Source: Climacteris rufus (taxonomy: Eukaryota > Chordata > Aves > Passeriformes > Climacteridae). From it: a stretch of 64,000 nt of DNA. The notes under the pieces were generated by a model. That model worked only from the letters and a program-made list of their open reading frames with translations. It had not been told where the DNA came from and did no database searches. Position 1 is the first letter of the stretch; every line of letters begins with the position of its first letter. The position numbers were made by a program, and so were the translations under genes. Shown in pieces: positions 45,501-51,614 of this stretch. Location: contig VZRZ01002089.1 in the NCBI GenBank assembly GCA_013398175.1, positions 364,358-428,357 on the forward strand, given 5' to 3'.

Positions 45501-45882
45501 CTGCAGGCCTGCACTGCACAGCTGGACAGCACAGCTGGACAGCACTGGCACTGACATTTCAGAGCTGGAGCTGTGGAATCGCAGACTGGCTGTGCCAGTG
45601 AAAAGCCACCTTCACACTCCTTTTAAGAACAGGATGTTCAGGCAAAGCTAAGCAAGTTCTATGCTGCCAATGTTTACAGCTGCGTCCGCTTTTCCAGGTG
45701 AACCAGGCAAAGCCAGCTACGGCAGGGAAGGCCGTGACGGTGACCGAGGTCCCCCTGGGGTGGCCGGGCAGCCTGGGGTTCCTGGTCCGCCCGGTCCCCC
45801 CGGAACCCCCGGGTACTGCGAGCCAGCGGCCTGCAGGGTGCAGGCCGGACAGAGAGCGGCCAAGAACACCAAAGGGCCCTGA
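521..45882 (+). CDS. COL9A1: COL9A1, collagen type IX alpha-1 chain, 3' part (30 coding exons)
   Basis: Thirty GT-AG exons join into one open frame of 1890 bp ending in TGA at 45880-45882. Twenty-six junctions are phase 0 and the last three are phase 1. The product is a secreted FACIT collagen chain that forms the alpha1-alpha2-alpha3(IX) heterotrimer on the surface of type II collagen fibrils in cartilage and vitreous. Visible in order: most of COL3, NC3 with DGDLLCPNACPPG, COL2 of exactly 339 residues, NC2 with SDQHIKQVCMRVMQE, COL1 of about 115 residues with two imperfections, and NC1 beginning GYCEPAACR. NC3/COL2 wording, domain lengths and C-terminus match alpha-1(IX) as I remember it from human and chicken. 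NC3 has no Ser-Gly glycosaminoglycan site, which argues against alpha-2(IX). The NC4 domain and promoters lie left of base 1. If the 38-exon human structure is kept, these are exons 9-38. Identification is very secure. Confidence 0.97.
666..728 (+). CDS. COL9A1: COL9A1 window exon 2 (COL3)
   Basis: 63 bp, seven perfect Gly-X-Y triplets beginning GPDGDAGKP. Acceptor cctgaag, donor gtgagt. The preceding intron is only 109 bp. Confidence 0.93.
729..2662. other. COL9A1 intron, 1.9 kb
   Basis: A T/C-rich tract at about 760-794 follows the donor and the TTTG repeat lies at 2250. No other structure seen. Confidence 0.8.
2250..2296. repeat. (TTTG)n/(TTTTG)n simple repeat
   Basis: TTTG, TTTTG and TTG units in the intron after COL9A1 window exon 2. 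Similar short tracts lie at 16229-16251 and 41117-41152. Confidence 0.85.
2663..2716 (+). CDS. COL9A1: COL9A1 window exon 3 (COL3)
   Basis: 54 bp, GFTGPDGSRGAPGPKGQK, phase 0. Donor gtagga is weaker than most in this gene. Confidence 0.93.
2717..3304. other. COL9A1 intron, 0.6 kb
   Basis: Nothing recognisable. Confidence 0.8.
3305..3340 (+). CDS. COL9A1: COL9A1 window exon 4 (COL3)
   Basis: 36 bp, GEPGLPGARGLP, between a ttttaaag acceptor and a gtaagt donor. Confidence 0.93.
3341..6740. other. COL9A1 intron, 3.4 kb
   Basis: Holds a TATA-rich tract at 4422-4451 and the A/C-rich tract at 5457-5610. No gene. Confidence 0.8.
5457..5610. repeat. A/C-rich low-complexity tract
   Basis: Runs of A interleaved with CC/CCC, including nine C at 5549-5557. 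One open frame crosses it, but its protein is Lys/Pro/Asn/Thr low complexity and not a gene. Confidence 0.85.
6741..6764 (+). CDS. COL9A1: COL9A1 window exon 5 (24-bp mini-exon, COL3 imperfection)
   Basis: 24 bp encoding GKGLLGPP. The G-K-G step lacks a Y residue and so creates a break in the COL3 triple helix. The consensus acceptor atttcaaag, the donor gtaagt and the kept frame support it despite its size. Confidence 0.88.
7052..7105 (+). CDS. COL9A1: COL9A1 window exon 6 (COL3)
   Basis: 54 bp, GPAGAAGLPGEVGRAGPP, phase 0, donor gtaagt. Confidence 0.93.
7106..8242. other. COL9A1 intron, 1.1 kb
   Basis: No features recognised. Confidence 0.8.
8243..8296 (+). CDS. COL9A1: COL9A1 window exon 7 (end of COL3)
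   Basis: 54 bp, GDPGKRG followed by a run of G-P-P triplets that would stabilise the C-terminal end of the COL3 helix. Donor gtaagt. Confidence 0.94.
8297..9910. other. COL9A1 intron, 1.6 kb
   Basis: Overlapping small open frames at about 8728-9405 lack any family match or consistent splice signals. Confidence 0.8.
9911..9943 (+). CDS. COL9A1: COL9A1 window exon 8 (COL3/NC3 junction)
   Basis: 33 bp, GTIGLQDGDLL. The triplet pattern stops here and the hinge-like NC3 begins. Donor gtaaga. Confidence 0.94.
10038..10094 (+). CDS. COL9A1: COL9A1 window exon 9 (NC3 cysteines and start of COL2)
   Basis: 57 bp beginning CPNACPPG, then GRPGHAGLMGMK. The two cysteines are the NC3 inter-chain disulphide residues known for collagen IX. 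COL2 starts at the Gly after CPNACPP. Confidence 0.95.
10095..10780. other. COL9A1 intron, 0.7 kb
   Basis: Ends in a TTTATTTA-rich pyrimidine tract before the acceptor. Otherwise plain. Confidence 0.8.
10781..10834 (+). CDS. COL9A1: COL9A1 window exon 10 (COL2)
   Basis: 54 bp, GQKGSKGESGEPGKQGYK. Lys-rich, close to the COL2 N-terminal end where collagen IX is known to be cross-linked to collagen II. Confidence 0.94.
10835..12025. other. COL9A1 intron, 1.2 kb
   Basis: Carries the antisense CR1 at 11470-11765. Confidence 0.8.
11470..11765 (-). mobile_element. CR1 LINE, 5'-truncated 3' end (antisense)
   Basis: Begins TCATAGAATCACAGAG, the complement of the CR1 3' terminal repeat, followed by GGTTGGAATGGACC and CTTAAAGATCATC. 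Runs through the typical CR1 3' region to about TCCTATCACTAAAG. Intron between COL9A1 window exons 10 and 11. Confidence 0.88.
12026..12079 (+). CDS. COL9A1: COL9A1 window exon 11 (COL2)
   Basis: 54 bp, GEEGDQGPSGEVGAQGPP. Donor is gtaaag. Confidence 0.94.
12080..14403. other. COL9A1 intron, 2.3 kb
   Basis: No repeat or gene that I can name. Confidence 0.75.
14404..14457 (+). CDS. COL9A1: COL9A1 window exon 12 (COL2)
   Basis: 54 bp, GILGIRGITGIMGPKGTK. Unusually Ile-rich for a triple helix; the human chain has GLRGITGIVG at the same place as I recall it. Confidence 0.94.
14458..15813. other. COL9A1 intron, 1.4 kb
   Basis: T-rich; nothing recognised. Confidence 0.75.
15814..15867 (+). CDS. 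COL9A1: COL9A1 window exon 13 (COL2)
   Basis: 54 bp, GARGLDGDPGPQGLPGAP. Donor gtaagc. Confidence 0.94.
15868..16581. other. COL9A1 intron, 0.7 kb
   Basis: Contains a (TTTTG)n tract at 16229-16251. Confidence 0.8.
16582..16635 (+). CDS. COL9A1: COL9A1 window exon 14 (COL2)
   Basis: 54 bp, GDQGQRGPLGETGPKGER. Donor gtgagc. Confidence 0.94.
16824..16877 (+). CDS. COL9A1: COL9A1 window exon 15 (COL2)
   Basis: 54 bp, GPQGTRGINGLPGPKGEP. Donor gtatgt. Exons 14-17 are packed with introns of 108-212 bp. Confidence 0.94.
16986..17039 (+). CDS. COL9A1: COL9A1 window exon 16 (COL2)
   Basis: 54 bp, GLPGVDGREGIPGMPGAK. Long T tract before the tcaag acceptor; donor gtaagg. Confidence 0.94.
17252..17305 (+). 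CDS. COL9A1: COL9A1 window exon 17 (COL2)
   Basis: 54 bp, GEPGKPGAPGDTGLPGLP. Donor gtaagt. Confidence 0.94.
17306..18416. other. COL9A1 intron, 1.1 kb
   Basis: Contains the perfect hairpin at 17608-17634 and two loosely similar segments (about 17555-17595 and 17785-17820) that may belong to an unidentified old repeat. Confidence 0.75.
17608..17634. repeat. Perfect 12-bp inverted repeat with 3-nt loop
   Basis: CACAATTAGGGA, TGA, TCCCTAATTGTG. Lies in the intron after COL9A1 window exon 17. Confidence 0.85.
18417..18461 (+). CDS. COL9A1: COL9A1 window exon 18 (COL2)
   Basis: 45 bp, GLPGSPGVKGIPGPK. Donor gtaaaa. Confidence 0.94.
18462..19267. other. COL9A1 intron, 0.8 kb
   Basis: Nothing recognised. 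Confidence 0.8.
19268..19321 (+). CDS. COL9A1: COL9A1 window exon 19 (COL2)
   Basis: 54 bp, GSRGPPGVPGLMGNPGKQ. Donor gtaaag; the next intron is only 95 bp. Confidence 0.94.
19417..19470 (+). CDS. COL9A1: COL9A1 window exon 20 (COL2)
   Basis: 54 bp, GQQGPEGEAGPTGPRGPP. Donor gtaagt opens the longest intron in the window (8.6 kb). Confidence 0.94.
19471..28105. other. COL9A1 intron, 8.6 kb (longest here)
   Basis: Splits COL2 between two 54-bp exons. The small tandem duplication at 21867-21951 is the only clear structure. Scattered open frames up to 124 codons show no family features, collagen triplets or splice context. Confidence 0.75.
21867..21951. repeat. Short tandem duplication, ~37-bp period
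   Basis: AGGTAGAAGTCAAGACAGG followed by TTGGGCTTATT is seen at 21885-21914 and again at 21922-21951, with partial AGGTAGAAGTC copies just before. Confidence 0.85.
28106..28159 (+). CDS. COL9A1: COL9A1 window exon 21 (COL2)
   Basis: 54 bp, GSRGETGPAGPPGLPGKL. Donor gtaagc. The helix stays in frame across the long preceding intron. Confidence 0.94.
28160..28912. other. COL9A1 intron, 0.75 kb
   Basis: Nothing recognised. Confidence 0.8.
28913..28984 (+). CDS. COL9A1: COL9A1 window exon 22 (COL2)
   Basis: 72 bp, eight triplets from GPQGNIGLPG to GGKGDR. Donor gtaaga. Confidence 0.94.
28985..33326. other. COL9A1 intron, 4.3 kb
   Basis: Carries the LTR-like fragment at 29090-29440. The rest is unmarked. 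Confidence 0.75.
29090..29440 (+). mobile_element. Probable avian LTR fragment (solo LTR-like)
   Basis: Pattern of an avian retroviral LTR 3' half: CTGATATGTAAATGG, CCCATAAAGGTGTGG, CCTTTGAAGGCCTTTCC, then AATAAA near 29361 and a pyrimidine-rich stretch. Ends and target duplication could not be fixed. Family named from general resemblance only. Confidence 0.45.
33327..33362 (+). CDS. COL9A1: COL9A1 window exon 23 (COL2)
   Basis: 36 bp, GSVGEPGPKGEQ. Donor gtaagt; 104-bp intron follows. Confidence 0.94.
33467..33511 (+). CDS. COL9A1: COL9A1 window exon 24 (COL2)
   Basis: 45 bp, GAPGAEGDAGEKGDL, an acidic stretch. Donor gtaagg. Confidence 0.94.
33512..34854. other. COL9A1 intron, 1.3 kb
   Basis: Begins with the TA/TG microsatellite. 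Otherwise plain. Confidence 0.8.
33594..33702. repeat. TA/TG microsatellite
   Basis: Alternating purine-pyrimidine tract of TATA, TATG and GTGT units just after COL9A1 window exon 24. Confidence 0.9.
34855..34887 (+). CDS. COL9A1: COL9A1 window exon 25 (COL2)
   Basis: 33 bp, GDVGLSGAKGA. The exon ends inside a Gly-X-Y triplet (G-A|V), unlike the other COL2 exons, but remains phase 0. Confidence 0.93.
35295..35338. repeat. (ATTTT)n pentanucleotide repeat
   Basis: About nine uninterrupted ATTTT units in the intron after COL9A1 window exon 25. Confidence 0.92.
36180..36800 (-). mobile_element. Probable avian LTR-type interspersed repeat fragment
   Basis: Contains GGGAAATTAACTGATTTATT, ACCAATCAGAATCAGAGCAG and GCTCATGGGTTGAGAGG, which resemble a repeat common in bird genomes. 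Strand is uncertain. No coding remnants seen. Confidence 0.4.
37533..37679 (+). CDS. COL9A1: COL9A1 window exon 26 (end of COL2, 147 bp)
   Basis: 147 bp starting V-GNPGDPGSRGPEGSRG and ending GSEGPA. The second largest exon here, clearly richer in GC than its neighbours, and probably a fusion of ancestral 54/45-bp units. Sixteen perfect triplets follow the initial Val. Confidence 0.95.
38099..38325 (+). mobile_element. CR1 LINE, 3' end fragment
   Basis: Has GGGGTAATAG, ATTAGGAAGAAATTCCT, GTTGTGGATGCCCC and GGTCCCTTCCAACC, ending ACTCTATGATG. About 50 bp that CR1 copies usually carry between the GAACGGGGC and GGGGGTTGGAA segments seems to be missing, so it is internally deleted. Confidence 0.85.
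38595..38628. repeat. (TTC)n simple repeat
   Basis: TTC units in a pyrimidine-rich region about 220 bp before COL9A1 window exon 27. Confidence 0.85.
38846..38900 (+). CDS. COL9A1: COL9A1 window exon 27 (COL2 end and NC2)
   Basis: 55 bp, GKE then PSDQHIKQVCMRVMQ and the first base of a Glu codon (phase 1 end). It completes COL2 at 339 residues and opens NC2. NC2 is the collagen IX chain-selection and trimerisation domain; the heptad-like spacing and one Cys are visible. Donor gtgaat. Confidence 0.95.
38901..40874. other. COL9A1 intron, 2.0 kb
   Basis: Splits the NC2 Glu codon. Nothing recognised inside. Confidence 0.8.
40875..41063 (+). CDS. COL9A1: COL9A1 window exon 28 (NC2 and COL1)
   Basis: 189 bp. 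It finishes NC2 with EQLAQLAASLRRPEF and gives the first 16 COL1 triplets, from GAPGLPGRPG to GRKGPKG. The phase-1 start restores the split Glu codon (G|AA). Ends phase 1, donor gtaaga. Confidence 0.96.
41064..43840. other. COL9A1 intron, 2.8 kb
   Basis: TTTTG tract just after the donor and an A/C-rich patch at about 43118-43145. No gene. Confidence 0.8.
43841..43918 (+). CDS. COL9A1: COL9A1 window exon 29 (COL1, 78 bp)
   Basis: 78 bp, phase 1 at both ends, containing EPGERGERGFPGRGLKG. The G-R-G step is the first COL1 imperfection. Donor gtaaat. Compare the 78-bp penultimate exon of COL19A1 at 55365-55442. Confidence 0.95.
43919..45697. other. COL9A1 last intron, 1.8 kb as assembled
   Basis: Two thirds of it is the duplicated block with the N. 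A CAGCTG-rich stretch follows at 45430-45560. If the duplication is false, the true intron is about 1.2 kb. Confidence 0.8.
44106..45297. repeat. Direct duplication of ~600 bp around an N, COL9A1 last intron
   Basis: Copy 1 is 44106-44691 (586 bp), the N is 44692, and copy 2 is 44693-45297 (605 bp). Both begin AAAAAGCAAAAAAGCTACC and end TTTCTTCATTGAAG. They differ by a few substitutions, a ~30-nt indel near 44830 and poly(A) length. Divergence is at allele level and the N sits exactly at the junction, so a false duplication of two overlapping contig ends is the best reading. Confidence 0.9.
45698..45882 (+). CDS. COL9A1: COL9A1 terminal coding exon (COL1 end and NC1)
   Basis: Starts after cttttccag and ends at the TGA. 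It encodes the second COL1 imperfection (GKASYG), the last COL1 triplets and NC1, GYCEPAACRVQAGQRAAKN followed by TKGP. G-X-C-X4-C is the FACIT COL1/NC1 signature. It is GC-rich compared with earlier exons. Confidence 0.97.
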
Positions 45883-46124
45883 GCGGGCAGCGCAGCCTGA
45901 CTGTCGGCATCAATTCACACCCTGCACGGGCAGCTGAGGGAAAAATAGCGAATGACGGAGAAATGCAGACACGGACAAACCTTTCAAGCAAGGTTTCAGT
46001 AAGGTATTTTTAACGCAGCGGTTGTACACTCTTCCGAAAGGAGTACGTAGCAAAACAAACGGGAACAAAGGTGCTTACAGAAACACATAGGTGATGCCTT
46101 CTGGCTCTTTCTCCTTTTGGGGGG

Positions 46125-46130
46125 AATAAA
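46125..46130 (+). terminator. AATAAA polyadenylation signal, proximal
   Basis: Canonical hexamer 243 bp after the COL9A1 stop codon. Confidence 0.65.
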
Positions 46131-46164
46131 AGGTACTTGTCTGTTTTTATTTTTGATTTTGTTT

Positions 46165-46170
46165 AATAAA
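46165..46170 (+). terminator. AATAAA polyadenylation signal, distal (preferred)
   Basis: Canonical hexamer followed by a GTTTCTGTGATTTTCC-type downstream element; the best candidate for the COL9A1 mRNA end. Confidence 0.7.
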
Positions 46171-46263
46171 GAGTTTCTGTGATTTTCCTCCTCCCCTACT
46201 TAATTCCTAAGTATGATGTACAGTGAAATAACATGTCTTCAGCCATCAAATAAAAAAGGACAG

Positions 46264-46269
46264 TTTATT
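46264..46269 (-). terminator. Candidate distal COL19A1 poly(A) signal
   Basis: AATAAA on the - strand, about 95 bp beyond the COL9A1 distal signal. If used, the two mRNAs would end almost tail to tail or overlap. Confidence 0.3.
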
Positions 46270-48373
46270 TACAGCAGCTGTAGCTATTCTTTTACACATA
46301 TAAATTCTCACACATACCCTTCATGCACAGTCATTTCATTGTATATATGTCTTGTACGGAAAATGCTAAATGTCCTCGAGCTCTTCAATTCCATCACAGA
46401 ACCACAAGTGGGAGGTTGTTCTTACGAAAACCTGCCACCCCTGACACTGTTTATGCTTCCAATCTCTGTAAAGGTACAATCACTGGGTTCTCGTGAATAA
46501 CCCATGTGGAATCATCTCTTAATTTTCGACTCCAATTTGTGTTGCAGTTCTAATTTCATATGAAGCCTATTTCAACTTGTCTCCTACGTGAAATTAAAGT
46601 AAAAGGCTAATAGCAACTGTCAAGGGAATTTTAAGTCCTAGAAACATGTAAGTTTTCTATAAAAGATTAAAAAAATCCCAAATAAATAAATGTCTTTTTA
46701 TGTATGGTTACTTTCATTACTGATAGCAAGAAGGCAGCCATTAGATGGCCCAAGTTGCCTTTTTTAGATACTCAGTTTTTAGAGGAAAATGTGCAATGTA
46801 GATATTCTGTTCCTCTCTGTATAAATTAAACTAGTTTTGGTTTTGACTTTACCTCTCTGAAGTTTATTCTCTCTCCAAGACAACAATGAAACTATCCTAT
46901 GACGCTCCCTTTCTTTTTACTATTAGACATCCAAATTTTTAAATATAGACTTTGGCACACTTGTGTTAAGCACTGATTTTTTTACTAGCCCTTAACTGTC
47001 TGGTTATGTTCCAAACAGTTGATGTGTTTGCTGTGTGACAACAGATAGAAATAACATGCTCCATGGAGCTCTGCATTTTGCATGTAACATGGAAGATTAC
47101 ACTAAAGGGAAAAGTACTAGTATAATATTTACTCCTAAAGGAATTATTGAAAAAAACAGTAGTTAAACCAAACCTGATCTCCTACATTAATACTACACCA
47201 AAACAGACAAGTGCAAAGAACTTCATTCTTGAGGAACAAATCCAGAAAATTCCACGCAAGGTGAGTGGCTTGAGCACATATAAAGGTGACTTCCAAAGTT
47301 TTTTAATTAGGTCAGTTTTTACCGATTAATGGCATAGTTCTCAAAAGTACTCCTTACTCAGTAAAACAAATAAAACACTAGTAAAAAACCCTGTAGTTTC
47401 ACCAGCAAACTTTTATTTTGACTATAAAGTGTGTAAAACTGCTAAAAAAAAAAATCCCACCTGATAACAGAATGAAAATATTGGTTTTGTATGTAATGCA
47501 TAAACATGTGAATCAAAAGAAGCAACCCCCTCAACACTTAAATACAATTGTGAAGTGCTTTAGAAAATATAGTCTGAAAAATGCATAAAATTCCACAATG
47601 GAAGGAAACTCAGGAGTAAAAATATTCATATGCAAAACCCAAATAAGAATTATTACAATCAAACAATTTCAACATTAAGAGTCAATTCAATGCAGAATCT
47701 ATATAAGTGGATATCTTAAGATTGTGACAGATTTTCTGCCTTCAAGATGACTCACAGGTTTTAACTTAAAATACAGAATTGAAGAAGAAGTCCTCAGGCC
47801 CATTGTAAACCATTATGGGATGTGTTGGTTAATCTAATCATTTACCAATTCCAAATCTTGTACAGAGTGGAAAAGAGGTACCTGGCAGATGGTAGACTGT
47901 ACACAATAACATACCAGAGACTGGATTTTTAGTAACAGCACATTCTAATAAAATAAAGATTTGGAAAATAAGGACAGGATTATGAATTTAAACCAAAGAG
48001 GTACCGACTGTGGTGACACACAAAAAAGATATCTTTTAAAATAAATTTAGAAGACACAATGCAAAGAGACTGAGAAGTTTCACAAGCCACTGTCAGCATG
48101 CCACCAAATCTAACCAGATGCTCCTGGAATCTCAGTGAAATCCCAAGTAAATCTTGTTCTCGTCTCCTTCAGGTTCATCACCTTAAAATTCTGTGAGATT
48201 TATTGAACAAAAGAGTAGTGAAAATCCCTTTTACCCATCATGATCTCTGTCACCACTTCTAATGATGGAGGTTTAATTACACTGTGATACATACATATTT
48301 TATCTCCTCAGTTACTTCAATGTAGGCAGGAACCCAGAGAAAATTATTTAGCTGTCTTCAGAATGATAACCTG

Positions 48374-48442
48374 TTCATAGACTTGTTTAGGTTGGAAAGG
48401 ACCTTTAAGATCATTGAGCCTGACTGTTAACCTGGCAGTGCC
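48374..48442 (-). mobile_element. CR1-type LINE 3' tail (antisense, short)
   Basis: TTTAGGTTGGAAAGGACC, then TTTAAGATCATTGAGCC and GTTAACCTGGCAGTGCC are the complement of a CR1-like 3' end. It directly abuts a sense-oriented CR1 body at 48447. Confidence 0.7.
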
Positions 48443-48446
48443 AAAA

Positions 48447-48935
48447 ATTTGGTGGCCTTCTGACAGGGTTACAGTGGTGATGAATGAGGACGTAGGACTG
48501 ACATCATCTACCTGGACTTGTACAAAGGATCTGACACTGTCCTGCACAACATCCTTGTCTGTAAACTGGAGAGAACATGGATTTGACAGGCAGAGCTGAG
48601 GAGTCACACCCAAAGAGCTGGGGTCACCGGCTCAATGTCCAAGTGGAGACCAGTGATGAGAGATGTTCCTCAGGGGTGTCATATTGGGACTGGCATTGTT
48701 TAATGTCTTTGCTGGTGCCATGGACAGTGGGATCGAGTGCACCCTCAGCAAGTCTGCCAACACCACCAAGCTGTGCAGTGGGGTCACCATGCTGGAGAGA
48801 AGGGATGCCATCCAGAGGGGCCCGGACAGGCTTGAGAAGTGAACCCTTGGGAACCTCATGAGGTTCAACAAAGTCCTGCACCTGGGTTGGGGCAATCCTC
48901 AGCATCCATCAATCCAGCCTGTCCAGACTCCCCAG
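48447..48935 (+). mobile_element. CR1 LINE, degenerate reverse-transcriptase region
   Basis: The CR1 ORF2 reverse transcriptase is recognisable in pieces: IYLDLYKGSDTVLHNIL, DVPQGCHIGTG and, in shifted frames, the EGIECTLSK-like, DAIQ-like and LMRFNK-like segments. Frameshifts and stops show it is dead. It lies in the presumed COL19A1 3' UTR. Confidence 0.82.
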
Positions 48936-51608
48936 TTTACTGTGCCTTCCTACCCTCCAGCAGATCAACACTCTTACCCAAATTGGTGTCATCTGCAAAA
49001 GGACTGCTTCCTTTACACTTAAAAAATGCAGTTGCTGCATCTCCTCTGCTCATGGGTCACAGGTAGAGAAGAAATGTCTGTATTCTGTAGGGCATGTTAC
49101 TCCTATATGATTTTTTACAGGTTCAGTTTTATTCCCCTCCCTTCAGTCTCTGTTTATTCCTGTTCTGTTTTGCTTGCTGCCTGTGCACTCAAAAGGCGAG
49201 TAAATCTGGCAGCTTCAGACAATGAGCAAAATGAACTTGCTGAAGTCTCTATGAAATTGGAAGAAAGAAAATCAAATTAGTGGTCAAATTACTACCTATC
49301 ATCCTTTAAAATGCCATTGACATTTTTCCTCCTGGTAGGGCGAGGCAGCAAGAGAACAATGAAAATACCTAAAGTTCCTTAAAGTTAAATGGTTCAGTGA
49401 ATCAGTTTCTTGAATAAAAGTGATTATCTCCTACTGAAGCAGGAAATTTATCTGCATTCAGAGAATGTATTAACTTCCATAAATTGTATACTATTAGACC
49501 AAAGTTTTTCACTACTTTTTTTTTCTCTCCAGATTTTAGAGCCCTAAGTTTCCCCAGGCCTAGGAAGCAGAAGCCTGACTTCTGTGTGGTGAAAATCCAA
49601 CCCTCCCAAATTCAGCCAACCCAATCTGACCATTTCTCAGAGCTCACTGCAGTGGCTTTGTGCCTCTTCTTTCTCCTGTTTGCAGTTGCATCCCGCCTCT
49701 CATGATTTGACACAAAAGGAAAGGCTGACATTTTTGACAGAAAGTATGTGTAATATTTCCATTTCCATCCAAGATCCTGTTTCAGATGTACATGGCTACA
49801 TAATAATGTAAAAGCTATTTTCCATCCACTTAATACATTTCCATTGAAATGAACCTGAAGTGTTGCAAATCAAAAACATACGGAAGGAAGGAAGCAACCA
49901 GTCGGTGTGTTCTGTGATTCATTCAGTGACAGCTGCATGTAATTCAGAAATGAAAGAGTACAAAAAAATAAGGTATGTCATTGAGAATCCTTCAAACATT
50001 CTGTCTGGAGACAGAATATATTTACAATAAAACTGTAGTAAGTAATTAAATGCATTCTATATTTATAGAACAGCAGACTCAACCTCCTAAAAGACATGTA
50101 GACTCCAATCTTTTTAGCTACAAATTTATTTTGGTCTAGAATCTGTAATGTTTGTTAGTAATTAATATTTGAAAACTGTGTTTCCTTAAGGTATCCTGAA
50201 GCTTGAATTTTCCACTTAAATACCAACCACAACAAGGTCAGGGTTAAACTTGTTCTCCATGGCCTACACCCACCTACGTGCAGGGAGGTGATTTAAACAT
50301 CCATCCAGTACAATCTAATTGTAGTGGATGTATCAGATTTCAAGAAAAATTTGCATGACTAGGTACATCCAGAAACTATGAAAAACTCCACAAGAACACA
50401 CTCCAAACCAACAATGTTTTGATTTCTGTGTTCCTTTTCTTGTTCTTACATCTCACATTAGTGCAGGAGTTCTACTGCATTGGTAAAATGCAAGACTAGG
50501 GACTATGTAGTCTGTTTGGAGAAACAAATTTATAAAAAACTAATTTAGCCAGTAGGGTTTTTACAAGACTTTCATATAAATATTTCAGAAAAAGAAGAAG
50601 AAAAAAAACAGAGTGTACATAAACATGAAAAATAACATTTCACCCTTTGGAAAAAGAAGATTGAAAATACTTTGTATGATTATCCATTAATTAAAAAACC
50701 CACTTATTTAACAAAACTGTGAATATCTAACATCTGTCATAACCCACAATCATAAAACACAAGGGAAGGATGCATAATCAATCCTGTTTCTGTATCACAG
50801 TGCTCTTTTAGCATTGAAACGAAATCCATTTTAAGACAAGAATATTGGTTCTCAAAACATTACCAGGCTGCACTGCTGCCCAATCGTACGTAGGATGCTG
50901 TTGTAGTTTTCACCAACCATAGGGGAGTCCCTCCTCCCCTGGAGACAAACATCATTGCAGGGGACATAAATGATGCCTGAAAGTGAGATGTCCCACCACT
51001 ACATATTCTTTTGTAACATACACAAAACACAATATAATTATAAACACAAATAAAGTCTTAGCAATATTATCTGACAACAATTATCCAAGAAAGGCAGCAC
51101 TTCTGCAAATACTGCCATGCAAAACTAAAGAGATTTAAAAAAGAAAACAGAAAAAACTCTGTCTCAAGTACAAAATCAGAAACACTGACTCTTGTGCCAT
51201 GAGAATACACATGGCTGGGTCAGCTCTTGTGCTGCTGGGCAAGTTATGCCTGGGCTGTAACCTTTGTACTGAAAGGATGTTTTGGACTCCACCATGTGGA
51301 CAGCAGGAGGTCTGCTGCTGCCTTGGGAAAGCTTCCCTCTTACCAAGTTTCTTTACTTTCTTTAGGCAAAATCAGTAGTTCTGTACATAACTATTTAAAG
51401 AAAATCCCAACACATTCTTAATAGACGATAAAGCAACTTGCCATAAAATGTAATAGTTTGAACCCAAACTGGGAGAAAGCTTAGAGGGCTTTTAAGAAAG
51501 TTTTAAAACATTTTGTCAAAGTTATTTCACTTTTGACCCTTGTTGCACATAAACAAACCCAAAAGCAGAATAAAAGACCTTATGCTACTGGAAAAAAAAT
51601 CCCTTGTG

Positions 51609-51614
51609 TTTATT
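51609..51614 (-). terminator. Candidate COL19A1 poly(A) signal (nearest to the stop)
   Basis: TTTATT on the + strand is AATAAA on the - strand. First canonical hexamer downstream of the COL19A1 stop; use is not proven. Confidence 0.35.

Larger units (their letters stand above)
45883..46190 (+). promoter_or_regulatory. COL9A1: COL9A1 3' UTR and polyadenylation region
   Basis: Sequence after the stop codon, about 300 bp. AATAAA occurs at 46125-46130 and 46165-46170, the second followed by a T/GT-rich stretch suited to cleavage near 46185-46195. A third AATAAA lies at 46249-46254. The exact end is inferred. Confidence 0.75.

Noticed and set aside
45276..45651. Open frames rich in Cys/Gln/Ala before the last COL9A1 exon
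   Set aside because: They come from the CAGCTG/CTGCAG-rich patch; no splice sites join them to the collagen frame.
48344..49066. Cluster of overlapping open frames in the COL19A1 3' region
   Set aside because: Degenerate CR1 sequence with frameshifts and stops, not a host gene.
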